DNA of 64,000 bases from Bacillus sp. OxB-1 (GTDB lineage: Bacteria; Bacillota; Bacilli; Bacillales_A; Planococcaceae), in contig NZ_AP013294.1 in NCBI RefSeq assembly GCF_000829195.1, positions 3,530,619-3,594,618 on the forward strand, written 5' to 3'. The translations under genes and the position numbers were made by a program. The notes under the pieces are model-generated. The model made no database searches. It saw only the letters and a list, made by a program, of their open reading frames with translations, and had not been told where the DNA came from. This document shows positions 8,939 through 16,731 of the stretch, in pieces (position 1 is the stretch's first letter; every line of letters begins with the position of its first letter).

Positions 8939-9014
8939 AATACGAATCCCCTTTCCACCTAGTCTTCATTTAAATAAAAACAGCAAGTTATCGACATTGT
9001 TCTACTTACTCTAT

Positions 9015-9039
9015 TTACCCAACAAAGAATAAGGTAAAC
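9015..9039 (-). promoter_or_regulatory. Candidate sigma-B promoter of the sucrose-type operon
   Basis: On the minus strand GTTTAC (9034-9039), 13 bp and GGGTAA (9015-9020) match the general-stress consensus GTTTAA-N12..15-GGGTAT with one mismatch per element. It sits about 77 bp before the glycosyltransferase start, as expected for stress-induced compatible-solute synthesis. Confidence 0.6.
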
Positions 9040-9149
9040 GTTCCACTAGTTTGAGAGACCTTGTCGAAACGTGTGAGATCAGGGGAAACAGGGAAGAGTG
9101 AAATTAGCAGAAACGGATAAAAACTTGAAGAAAGAAGGTAGAAGCAATT

Positions 9150-10385
9150 ATGCAAAGACCGATAGAACGTGGTTTGGACCACTCTTTGAACTTATTGACC
9201 GAAGGCTATTCATTCATCCGCAACCGAACGGAATCATTCGGGGCGCCGCTATTCGAGACGCGTCTCATGGGAAAGAAGATGATTTGCATGACGGGAAAAG
9301 AAGCGGTCCAATTGTTTTATGATGAAAATCGCTTTCAACGCCATGGCGCCATCCCGAAACGGATCCAGAAATCGCTGTTCGGCGTGGGCGGTGTTCAGAC
9401 GATGGACGGGGAACTTCACGCCGTTCGCAAGCAATTATTCCTGTCGCTGATGACGGAGGAGAAACTTGCAGAACTCCGTTCGTCGACGTCGGCACAATGG
9501 CGATTGTGGGCAGAAGCGCAGAATGGCCGGGAAGTCGTGTTATTCGACGAAACGGAAAAGATCCTTTGCCGAGTCGCTTGCTTGTGGGCGGGCGTACCGC
9601 TGAAGGAAGCCGATGTCGGGGGGCGCGCCTACGATTTCGGGGCGATGGTCGATGCGTTCGGAGGGGTTGGTCCACGCTACCAGGAAGGAAAGAATGCGAG
9701 GAAACGGGCGGAGCAATGGATTGAGCAGATCATCGAGAAGTACCGTTCCGGAGCTATCGAGAGCGAGGAAGGTAAAGCGATCCAAGCAGTCGCGACTCAC
9801 CGGGACGCGGACGGCCGCCTGTTGGATACGCATAGTGCAGCGGTCGAATTGATCAACGTCCTTCGCCCAGTTGTGGCAGTCGCCCGTTTCATCATCTTCG
9901 GTGCCTTGGCGTTGCATGATTTTCCGGAATACAAGGACAAATTGAAGGAATGCGAGGAGGAGTTCCTCGAAATGTTCGCACAAGAAGTGCGCCGATTTTA
10001 TCCATTCGCCCCGATGCTCGGAGCGAAAACCCGCTATGACTTCAAATGGAACGGCTACCGTTTCGCCAAAGGAGAGACGGTGCTGCTCGATCTCTATGGG
10101 ACGAATCATGATCCCGAACTTTGGGAAAACCCGGATACTTTCCTGCCGGAGCGGTTTGCGGACAGGAAGGAAGATTTGTATGACTTCGTGCCACAAGGCG
10201 GCGGAGATCCAAATTCCGGGCATCGATGCCCCGGCGAAAAAGCGACCGTGGAAATTATGAAAGCGAGCTTCCGCTTCTTGGTGGAGGAACTTGATTACGA
10301 AGTTATCGACGACCAGGATTTGACCATCAGCCACGTACGCATGCCGACTTTGCCGAAAAGCCGGTTCATTATCCGGGTGAAATAA
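9150..10385 (+). CDS. Cytochrome P450 of family CYP152 (fatty-acid peroxygenase)
   Basis: 411 residues, the usual CYP152 length. The heme thiolate is Cys360 in GHRCPGE, preceded by the long PQGGGDPNS loop typical of the family. Arg239-Pro240 (NVLRPVVAVA) is the carboxylate-binding pair that replaces the acid-alcohol pair of ordinary P450s. Gln83 (GGVQTMDG) sits where BS-beta hydroxylase has Gln and OleT decarboxylase has His. That predicts alpha/beta-hydroxylation of fatty acids with hydrogen peroxide rather than terminal alkene formation. It is the first gene after a divergent intergenic region shared with the sucrose-type operon. Confidence 0.92.
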   Translation: MQRPIERGLDHSLNLLTEGYSFIRNRTESFGAPLFETRLMGKKMICMTGKEAVQLFYDENRFQRHGAIPKRIQKSLFGVGGVQTMDGELHAVRKQLFLSLMTEEKLAELRSSTSAQWRLWAEAQNGREVVLFDETEKILCRVACLWAGVPLKEADVGGRAYDFGAMVDAFGGVGPRYQEGKNARKRAEQWIEQIIEKYRSGAIESEEGKAIQAVATHRDADGRLLDTHSAAVELINVLRPVVAVARFIIFGALALHDFPEYKDKLKECEEEFLEMFAQEVRRFYPFAPMLGAKTRYDFKWNGYRFAKGETVLLDLYGTNHDPELWENPDTFLPERFADRKEDLYDFVPQGGGDPNSGHRCPGEKATVEIMKASFRFLVEELDYEVIDDQDLTISHVRMPTLPKSRFIIRVK

Positions 10386-10410
10386 AGAGCTCGAAACTTT
10401 TATTTCACAG

Positions 10411-10465
10411 GTTTAACGCTCCTCCCTTTAGGGTAAATTATGAATCGGGGTCCCCCCACCCCGAT
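10411..10465 (+). promoter_or_regulatory. Sigma-B-like promoter and 5'UTR hairpin of the FbpA-like gene
   Basis: GTTTAA (10411-10416), 14 bp and GGGTAA (10431-10436) is an almost perfect sigma-B promoter. Just inside the transcript, ATCGGGGT (10444-10451) and ACCCCGAT (10458-10465) form an 8-bp hairpin with a C6 loop and no T-run, so it is a leader stem rather than a terminator. Confidence 0.7.
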
Positions 10466-10497
10466 CTCCCCTGCACATCAAGGAGGAAATATGCAAC

Positions 10498-10650
10498 ATG
10501 ATGAATGTCGAAGAAACAAAAATGGATATGAAACGAGAAGAGATCATTCAAGAGCTCGTGGAGAACGGAGTCTTTAAAATTCATGGAAAACAATTATACG
10601 AACTGCCCTTATATGCGTTGATGAAAGAGTATATGATCACCAACAAATAA
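10498..10650 (+). CDS. Small FbpA-like (Fur-regulated basic protein A family) protein
   Basis: A 50-residue protein after the ribosome binding site AAGGAGGAA; the start is ATG 10498 or 10501. The core EEIIQELVENGVF followed by QLYELPLYALMKEY matches the small FbpA family of Bacillus, in which one member acts with the FsrA RNA in iron sparing. Here the promoter looks sigma-B-dependent and I see no Fur box, so a stress role may be more apt than iron control. It has its own strong terminator and is therefore an independent unit. The family assignment is by pattern only. Confidence 0.7.
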   Translation: MMNVEETKMDMKREEIIQELVENGVFKIHGKQLYELPLYALMKEYMITNK

Positions 10651-10652
10651 AC

Positions 10653-10690
10653 CAGGCTGTCCCGCATGCAATGGGACAGCCTGATTTTAT
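10653..10690 (+). terminator. Terminator after the FbpA-like gene
   Basis: An 11-bp stem, CAGGCTGTCCC (10653-10663) with GGGACAGCCTG (10673-10683), followed by ATTTTATTT. Confidence 0.9.
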
Positions 10691-10700
10691 TTGGAAAAGA

Positions 10701-10880
10701 TATCGGCGCTTGGGCGGAGATATCAGCCGTTGGGAGAACATATCGGCGCTTGCGCAAAGTTTTCAGCACTTGCGGTAACTTATCAGCGCTCGCGGAAACT
10801 TATCAGCACTTGCGCCTAGTTATCGGCACTCGCAAAAACTTACAAGCGCTTGCGCCTAGTTATCAGCGCTCGCTACTTCT
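10701..10880. repeat. Tandem array, 9 units of 20 bp, running into the 3' end of bioA
   Basis: Nine imperfect units in strict 20-bp register, consensus near TTATCAGCGCTTGCGCAAAC. Individual units differ at several positions. The last units overlap the bioA stop codon at 10856, so the array supplies the final residues of BioA. Units are not identical and no distinct spacers exist, which rules out CRISPR. Confidence 0.9.
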
Positions 10881-12247
10881 TCAGCCCCCAAGCTCCCTTC
10901 CGCGTATGGCATGGTTGCCAAAACGATACCCTCTTTTAAAATCCGCACCATTTCCCTCAACTGCACTTCTGTCGTGGCAAGCGGGGGCATGAACACGACG
11001 ACGTCCCCGAGCGGGCGGGTAAGCATGCCAAGTTCCCGCATTTTCAATGTCGAACGGTAGCCGACCCGCCATTCGAACGGAAACGGCTCTTTCGTATTCC
11101 GATCCCGTACCAATTCAATCCCGCACATGAGGCCGAATTGTCGGATGTCGCCGATATGGGCGAGCCCCCGAAGGTCTTTCAGCAACTCATTGAGCAGCTT
11201 CGCTTTATCACTTGCTTGCTGCACCAACTGTTCCCGTTCAAAAATATCCAAATTTGCGAGCGCCGCAGCGCAGCCGAGTTGATTGCCCGTAAAGGAATGG
11301 CCGTGGAAGAACGTTTTCATATCTTCATATTCCCCGTAAAACGCATCATACACTTGTTCGGTCGCAAGCGTGGCCGCCACGGGCAAGTACCCGCCAGTCA
11401 ACCCTTTCGCCACTGTCATCAAATCCGGCCGCACACCCTCATGCTCGACAGCGAACATTTTCCCCGTGCGTCCGAACCCTGTCGCCACTTCGTCGACGAT
11501 GAATAAAATATCAAATTCACGACAGAGGGCTTCGACCCCTTTTAAAAACCCACGCGGCATGATGTTCATCCCACCTGCCCCTTGCACAATCGGCTCCACC
11601 GTCATTCCTGCAATTTCACCATGCCGCTTCTCGAATAATTCCCGGAGCGACCGCAAGCTCTCTTCGCAGACCGTCTGCTCGTCGCCCGAAGGATGGCGAT
11701 AAACGGCAGGGAATGGTACGACTAGCGCGTCAAACAGCAAAGATGTATACACTTTATGATATAGTTCGATAGATCCGACGCTCATCGTCCCGACCGTATC
11801 GCCGTGGTAACCATTGCTTAGCGTCACAAATTTCTTCTTTTCCTCCCGCCCTCTGTTTTGCCAGTATTGATAAGCCATCTTCACCGCAATTTCCACCGCC
11901 GTCGCGCCGCTATCCGAATAAAACACCCGCGTCAACCCTTCCGGCGCAATGTCGATCAATCGCTCAGCTAGCAGAACGGATGGTACATTAGCTGCGCCAA
12001 GCAAAGTCGAATGGGCGATCGAGTCAAGTTGCTTCCGAATTGCTTCATCGATTTCCGCCTTGCGATGACCATGGACATTCAACCATAGAGACGAATACCC
12101 GTCCAAATATTCATTCCCGAAAATATCTTTCACGACGACCCCCTCACCGCTTTCAATGATCAACGGATCTCGTTCGTAATCCGACATTTGCGTAAACGGC
12201 AGCCACATATATTTCTTACTCTTCTCAAGCAGTTGTTGTGGATTCAC
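10856..12247 (-). CDS. bioA: Adenosylmethionine-8-amino-7-oxononanoate aminotransferase
   Basis: 463 residues, a class III PLP aminotransferase. Visible features are the N-terminal [10 protein letters not shown] substrate region typical of Bio[14 protein letters not shown], and the PLP lysine in [13 protein letters not shown]. It forms 7,8-diaminopelargonate from KAPA with SAM as amino donor in biotin synthesis. It overlaps bioD by 23 bp and is transcribed after it. The C-terminal residues VASADN lie in the 20-bp repeat array, so the natural end may have been extended by the array. Confidence 0.95.
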   Translation of the reverse strand: MNPQQLLEKSKKYMWLPFTQMSDYERDPLIIESGEGVVVKDIFGNEYLDGYSSLWLNVHGHRKAEIDEAIRKQLDSIAHSTLLGAANVPSVLLAERLIDIAPEGLTRVFYSDSGATAVEIAVKMAYQYWQNRGREEKKKFVTLSNGYHGDTVGTMSVGSIELYHKVYTSLLFDALVVPFPAVYRHPSGDEQTVCEESLRSLRELFEKRHGEIAGMTVEPIVQGAGGMNIMPRGFLKGVEALCREFDILFIVDEVATGFGRTGKMFAVEHEGVRPDLMTVAKGLTGGYLPVAATLATEQVYDAFYGEYEDMKTFFHGHSFTGNQLGCAAALANLDIFEREQLVQQASDKAKLLNELLKDLRGLAHIGDIRQFGLMCGIELVRDRNTKEPFPFEWRVGYRSTLKMRELGMLTRPLGDVVVFMPPLATTEVQLREMVRILKEGIVLATMPYAEGSLGAEEVASADN

Positions 12248-12959
12248 TCTTCATCGCCCTCCTAATCAATTCGATATCCCAATCCGCATACAATTGTTTC
12301 CTCTCTTCCACGTCGGCCAGCGCCTTCCGGATATTATCGCAATATGGCACAGTGCCTATGATTGGGACGTCGGCCAGCTGCCGTACCATCTTCATATTGT
12401 CTTTCACAACCGTTTCTTCTTCATTATGTATAAAGTTAAAAATAACCCCTGCAATCGGAATGTTTCGCTTGCGCAACGCTTCAACCGTCAAAACGGTATG
12501 ATTGATCGTTCCGACGCCGGCTTTTGCTACAATGATGGCCGGAATCGCCAGCTCTCCCATCCAATCGACCACACAATAGCCGCCTGTCGTAAGCGGCACG
12601 AACAACCCGCCCGCCCCTTCCACGATGACTGTACCGTTGGCCGTTTCCAACTCCTCAATTCTTGTCCCAATCAACGAAAAATCAATATTCACCCCTTCCA
12701 ATTCTGCAGCCAGATGAGGGGAGCACGCCTTTTTGAATAAATAAAGACAAGCATCACCGCCCTGCATGTCTTTCCTGACCAATCGGTACATTTCCGGATC
12801 AGGCGCCACCCAACTGCCGTCCTGCTCCACCGCTCCCGATTGAATCGGCTTGAAAGGGAAATTGGAATACCCATGCTCTTCTAAAAAGCTTGTCAGCAGC
12901 GTAGTCACCACTGTTTTCCCCACATCGGTATCGGTTCCAGTTACAAATAAAACAGTCAT
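12225..12959 (-). CDS. bioD: Dethiobiotin synthetase
   Basis: 244 residues with the BioD P-loop [10 protein letters not shown] at the N-terminus and the FKPIQSG and [10 protein letters not shown] segments that contact diaminopelargonate and nucleotide. It closes the ureido ring of dethiobiotin with ATP and CO2. It is the first gene of the bioD-bioA operon, divergent from bioY across a BirA operator. The other biotin genes (bioF, bioB, bioW/I) are not in this window. Confidence 0.95.
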   Translation of the reverse strand: MTVLFVTGTDTDVGKTVVTTLLTSFLEEHGYSNFPFKPIQSGAVEQDGSWVAPDPEMYRLVRKDMQGGDACLYLFKKACSPHLAAELEGVNIDFSLIGTRIEELETANGTVIVEGAGGLFVPLTTGGYCVVDWMGELAIPAIIVAKAGVGTINHTVLTVEALRKRNIPIAGVIFNFIHNEEETVVKDNMKMVRQLADVPIIGTVPYCDNIRKALADVEERKQLYADWDIELIRRAMKSESTTTA

Positions 12960-12976
12960 CGCAAAACCTCCAAAAC

Positions 12977-13011
12977 ATATGTTAACTTATTTAAATTTTA
13001 TGTTAACATAT
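12977..13011. promoter_or_regulatory. BirA operator between bioD and bioY
   Basis: ATATGTTAAC (12977-12986) and GTTAACATAT (13002-13011) form a perfect inverted repeat with a 15-bp spacer, the known BirA box layout of Bacillales. It lies between the divergent bioDA and bioY starts and should repress both when biotin is plentiful. Confidence 0.9.
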
Positions 13012-13050
13012 ATTTTGTACATCTACAATTGCCAATTAGGAGGGGAAGAA

Positions 13051-13623
13051 ATGAAAACGAAAGATATCGTAATTTGCGCATTGTTTGCGGCTTTAATGGG
13101 GGTGGGGGCCAATGTGGCGCCATTACTGACGATCGGAGGCGTGCCGATTACGCTACAGTTATTGTTTGCCATTGTCGCAGGCGGCTTGATCGGAAGCAGA
13201 TTGGGGGCGTCTGCGATGGCCGTTTATTTATTCATCGGCTTGGCCGGCGCGCCGGTTTTCGCGCAGTTCAAAGGAGGACCTGGGAGCATTTTAAGTCCGA
13301 CATTCGGCTATGTCATCTCCTTTATCTTTGTCGCGTATATCGTCGGAAAGTTTTTTGAACAGGAAAAAATGAATTGGCTTTCTTACATCGGCGCCGGCTC
13401 GCTGGCCATCCTAGTCAACTACGTAATCGGAACGAATTATATGTATCTTGCATTCAAATATTGGGTGGCGGCACCAGAAGGATTCAGCTATCTCATGGCG
13501 TGGTCTTGGATGGGAGCATATTTGCCGTTGGATATCGGGGTGACAATCCTATCCTTGGTCTTGATTCCACGCTTGCAAAAAGCACTCAAGCGGAAGCCCA
13601 TAGCAAATCAGCCCGCCGCTTGA
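13051..13623 (+). CDS. bioY: Biotin transporter BioY (ECF S component)
   Basis: 190 residues of hydrophobic BioY protein with about six membrane segments; KTKDIVICALFAALMGVGAN opens the first. FKGGPGSILSPTFGYVISF near residues 75-93 is the conserved BioY stretch. It binds biotin in the membrane and works with the shared ECF energising module encoded elsewhere. The start follows GGAGGGGAAGAA. Longer upstream readings would run through the BirA operator and are rejected. Confidence 0.95.
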   Translation: MKTKDIVICALFAALMGVGANVAPLLTIGGVPITLQLLFAIVAGGLIGSRLGASAMAVYLFIGLAGAPVFAQFKGGPGSILSPTFGYVISFIFVAYIVGKFFEQEKMNWLSYIGAGSLAILVNYVIGTNYMYLAFKYWVAAPEGFSYLMAWSWMGAYLPLDIGVTILSLVLIPRLQKALKRKPIANQPAA

Positions 13624-13627
13624 AATT

Positions 13628-13740
13628 GGTGACAGTCACCTAAACAACTTAGAAACAATTCTGAATTATGTTGAATTTGTAAAGGTGACTGTTGTAAAGG
13701 TGACTGTCACCTTTACAGTCACCTTTACAACCTTTACAAC
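13628..13740. repeat. GGTGACNGTCACC palindromic repeat cluster after bioY
   Basis: GGTGACAGTCACC at 13628-13640 is a perfect odd palindrome right after the bioY stop. A larger hairpin spans 13677-13730: TGTAAAGGTGAC pairs with GTCACCTTTACA around 13705, and a second copy of the same arm extends the stem after a 3-base bulge. CCTTTACAAC is repeated once more at the end. It separates the convergent bioY and patatin genes and may terminate both. Confidence 0.85.
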
Positions 13741-13743
13741 ACC

Positions 13744-14664
13744 TTATCCGATCTTGCCACCGCGGATGATTCGGATTGGATGGCCGGAGTTCCATGTATT
13801 CAGGAATTGCCGGGTGCGCAGGCGGCCGGTCTCCAGCAGACTGTCCTTCTGCCCCTCATCCAAGTCGAATTGTGTGGAACTGATATTATCCACCGGAATG
13901 AAAACAACGTCTTTTTCCAGCTCACGGTCAATATATTTTTCATCATGGGCATTTTTCATGGCGGAAAAGAGGGCTTCGAACAGATGCAGGGCGTTGTCGA
14001 TCGTCCTCCCTTGCATCTCCTCTTTCCGCCGGCTCAGCTTGATGCCAAGCAGCGGCCTTTCCCTGCCCTGTTCCTCATCATCGAAAATCCACATCGGAAA
14101 ATTGCTCAGGACCCCGCCATCAACGACAATCGTCTCACCTGCCGCCTGCAAGCGAATCGGTTCAAAGAAATATGGAATTCCGCAGCTCATACGCAAGGCT
14201 CGGGCAATGGAAAAGTTTCCGCTGTCAATCCCGTACTGTTCCAAGTCATCAGGCAAGATAAGGAGCTTGCCATTCGTCAAATCTGAAGCGACCAACTTCA
14301 AGGAACCGGGGGGCAAATCAGCAAACGTATAAACCCCTTTTCGGGCAAGCTGTTCAAGGAACCACATTTCCAATTCTTTACCTTGATATAGTCCCATCCG
14401 CCAATAGAGCGCAATCCACTTCATGAACGGCAAAGGAATGACCGTTTTCCGCGGATCCAGCAATGATTGGAAGTCCATCTCTGTCAGCATCGATTCAATT
14501 TCCTTTCCGGTATAACCCGCAGCTAGAAAACTCGCCAGGATAGCCCCGGCACTCGTTCCGGCAAGACGCTGAAAACGGTAGCCTTTCTCCTCCAATTCCT
14601 GGACAGCCCCTACCAAGGCAAAGCCCTTCAATCCACCTCCCGAAAACACCCCATCGATGATCAT
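13744..14664 (-). CDS. Patatin-like phospholipase family protein
   Basis: 306 residues of the bacterial patatin family. The oxyanion motif SGGGLKG is at residues 8-14, the nucleophile elbow GTSAG near 40 and the dyad Asp in DGGVLSNFP near 200. These Ser-Asp hydrolases cleave acyl chains from lipids; the substrate here is unknown. No signal peptide is seen, so it is probably cytosolic or membrane-associated. It stands alone, convergent with bioY. Confidence 0.88.
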   Translation of the reverse strand: MIIDGVFSGGGLKGFALVGAVQELEEKGYRFQRLAGTSAGAILASFLAAGYTGKEIESMLTEMDFQSLLDPRKTVIPLPFMKWIALYWRMGLYQGKELEMWFLEQLARKGVYTFADLPPGSLKLVASDLTNGKLLILPDDLEQYGIDSGNFSIARALRMSCGIPYFFEPIRLQAAGETIVVDGGVLSNFPMWIFDDEEQGRERPLLGIKLSRRKEEMQGRTIDNALHLFEALFSAMKNAHDEKYIDRELEKDVVFIPVDNISSTQFDLDEGQKDSLLETGRLRTRQFLNTWNSGHPIRIIRGGKIG

Positions 14665-14752
14665 ATCTTCCCTCCCTCTTTTTCACTCCCTCCTATACTG
14701 TAAGAATACGAGGCAATAAATAGAACAAAATGACGAATCTTATAAAACCTAC

Positions 14753-14781
14753 TTGACTAATAGGATTAATAATATTAAAAT
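14753..14781 (+). promoter_or_regulatory. Sigma-A promoter of cysJI
   Basis: TTGACT (14753-14758), 17 bp and TAAAAT (14776-14781). The -35 TTG lies where a longer cysJ reading would begin, which argues against that start. The segment ACTAATAGGATTAAT resembles the ACTAAT motifs at the cysH promoter. Confidence 0.65.
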
Positions 14782-14872
14782 TCAATTAACTCTATGCATC
14801 CCCCAATTCCGAAACTGCGATTTGGCCGCTTGCATACAGGCAATCAAAATACAATTTGTGAGGTTGATTCCG

Positions 14873-16702
14873 TTGGTATTACAAGTGAAAAACAGTCCTT
14901 TCGATGAAGAACAGGTAGAGCTCCTCAACCGTCTTCTCCCAAACATCACGGAAGCGCAACAATTCTGGTTAAGCGGGTATCTGACCGCTTTGAACAGTTC
15001 TGCGGCATCCACTGGCGTTGCGGTATCGGAGCAGCCGGAAGCCAAGGTTGAACAGATTGTCGCTGTGAAGGAAGTCACAGTCCTTTTCGGATCCCAGACC
15101 GGCAATAGCCAAGGGATTGCCGAGGAGTTGTCGCAAAAACTTAAAGAACAAGAGTTTACCGTGACGCTCACTTCCATGAATGACTTCAAACCGAATGCGC
15201 TGAAAAAACTGGAACATTTACTTCTCGTCGTCAGTACACAAGGGGAAGGCGATCCACCGGACACCGCCATTCAATTCCATGAATTTCTCCATAGCAAACG
15301 AGCGCCGAAGTTGGAGCAATTGCGCTATTCCGTCCTTTCATTGGGAGACAGCTCATACGAGTTTTTCTGCCAAACCGGCAAAGAGTTCGATAGCCGGCTG
15401 GAGGAACTCGGTGCCACCCGACTGGCCCCCCGCGTGGATTGCGATTTGGACTATGATGAACCCGCCGCCGAATGGTTTGAAAACGTAATAGGCGCGTTAA
15501 ATGAAATCACAGGGGCCTCTGCCCGCCCATTGCAGGATTCGTCCGTCGCCAATCCTGCCGATTCTGGCCAACCCAATTATTCAAGGACCCGGCCTTTCCG
15601 AGCCGAAGTTTACGAAAACATCAATTTGAACGGCCGCGGTTCCAATAAAGAGACCCGTCACTTGGAAATATCTCTTGAAGGCTCAGGCTTGGAATATGAA
15701 CCAGGCGACAGTTTAGGCATTTATCCGGAAAACGATGCGCAATTGGTCGATGCTTTGATCCAAGAGGCCGGGTGGAATCCGAACGAAACCATCCCGATCA
15801 ATAAACAAGGCGAACGCCGCTCTCTACGGGAAGCATTGCTCAATCATTATGAAATTACTGTTCTGACGAAACCGCTCTTGGAACAGGCATCCCGATTTAC
15901 CACTTCGGACAGCTTGCACAATTTATTGAAACCGGAAAACGCCGAAGAATTGAGAAATTATCTGGAAGGACGGGACCTGCTCGATGTCTTGCGTGATTTC
16001 GGGCCTTGGAATGCTTCGGACATTGAATTCATCCAAATTTTACGCAAACTGCCACCTCGGCTGTATTCGATTGCCAGCAGCCTACAAGCCAATCCGGATG
16101 AAGTGCATGTAACGGTGGGCGTCGTTCGCTATGAGTCTCACGGGCGCGATCGGAACGGGGTATGCTCGGTGCAGTTGGCGGAACGGGCAGAACCGGGAAG
16201 TACATTGCCCGTCTACATTCATAAAAACCCGAATTTCAAGCTTCCTGAAAACCCTGATACCCCGATCATCATGATTGGCCCGGGTACAGGAGTCGCTCCA
16301 TTCCGGTCGTTCATGGAAGAACGGGAGGAAACGGGCGCTGCCGGAAAGTCATGGCTGTTTTTCGGCGATCAACATTACGTGACGGACTTCCTCTATCAAA
16401 CCGAATGGCAACGTTGGTTGAAAGAAGGCATCTTAACAAACCTGGATGTGGCATTCTCCCGGGATACGGATGAGAAAGTCTATGTCCAACATCGGATGCA
16501 GGCCCATAGCCGAGAGCTCTATCAATGGATAGAAGAAGGTGCGGTCCTCTATATTTGCGGAGACGAACAGCATATGGCGAAGGACGTCCATGCAGCGTTG
16601 ATCTCGATTTTGGAACAAGAAGGCGGCATGAGCACGGAAATGGCCGAAGCCTATCTGACCAAGCTGCAAAAGCAAAAACGTTATCAACGTGATGTGTACT
16701 AA
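14873..16702 (+). CDS. cysJ: Assimilatory sulfite reductase (NADPH) flavoprotein subunit
   Basis: About 609 residues. A flavodoxin-like FMN domain begins near residue 68 (LFGSQTGNSQGIAEE), followed by an FAD-binding domain with RLYSIASS and a C-terminal NADPH domain with GPGTGVAPFRSF. It passes electrons from NADPH to the CysI hemoprotein. TTG 14873 is chosen because GTGAGG precedes it and homologues begin near LQVKNSPF; a frame-extending TTG at 14753 is part of the promoter. cysI follows 29 bp downstream. Confidence 0.93.
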   Translation: MVLQVKNSPFDEEQVELLNRLLPNITEAQQFWLSGYLTALNSSAASTGVAVSEQPEAKVEQIVAVKEVTVLFGSQTGNSQGIAEELSQKLKEQEFTVTLTSMNDFKPNALKKLEHLLLVVSTQGEGDPPDTAIQFHEFLHSKRAPKLEQLRYSVLSLGDSSYEFFCQTGKEFDSRLEELGATRLAPRVDCDLDYDEPAAEWFENVIGALNEITGASARPLQDSSVANPADSGQPNYSRTRPFRAEVYENINLNGRGSNKETRHLEISLEGSGLEYEPGDSLGIYPENDAQLVDALIQEAGWNPNETIPINKQGERRSLREALLNHYEITVLTKPLLEQASRFTTSDSLHNLLKPENAEELRNYLEGRDLLDVLRDFGPWNASDIEFIQILRKLPPRLYSIASSLQANPDEVHVTVGVVRYESHGRDRNGVCSVQLAERAEPGSTLPVYIHKNPNFKLPENPDTPIIMIGPGTGVAPFRSFMEEREETGAAGKSWLFFGDQHYVTDFLYQTEWQRWLKEGILTNLDVAFSRDTDEKVYVQHRMQAHSRELYQWIEEGAVLYICGDEQHMAKDVHAALISILEQEGGMSTEMAEAYLTKLQKQKRYQRDVY

Positions 16703-16731
16703 GCCAAATTTGAAAGGGGAAAATATAAACC

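Noticed and set aside
10701..10880. CRISPR array
   Set aside because: Units are contiguous 20-mers without distinct spacers, no cas genes are present, and the same applies to the other five arrays.
14753..14872. 40-residue N-terminal extension of CysJ
   Set aside because: The TTG at 14753 is the -35 element of a good promoter, and homologues start near the later TTG with a ribosome binding site.
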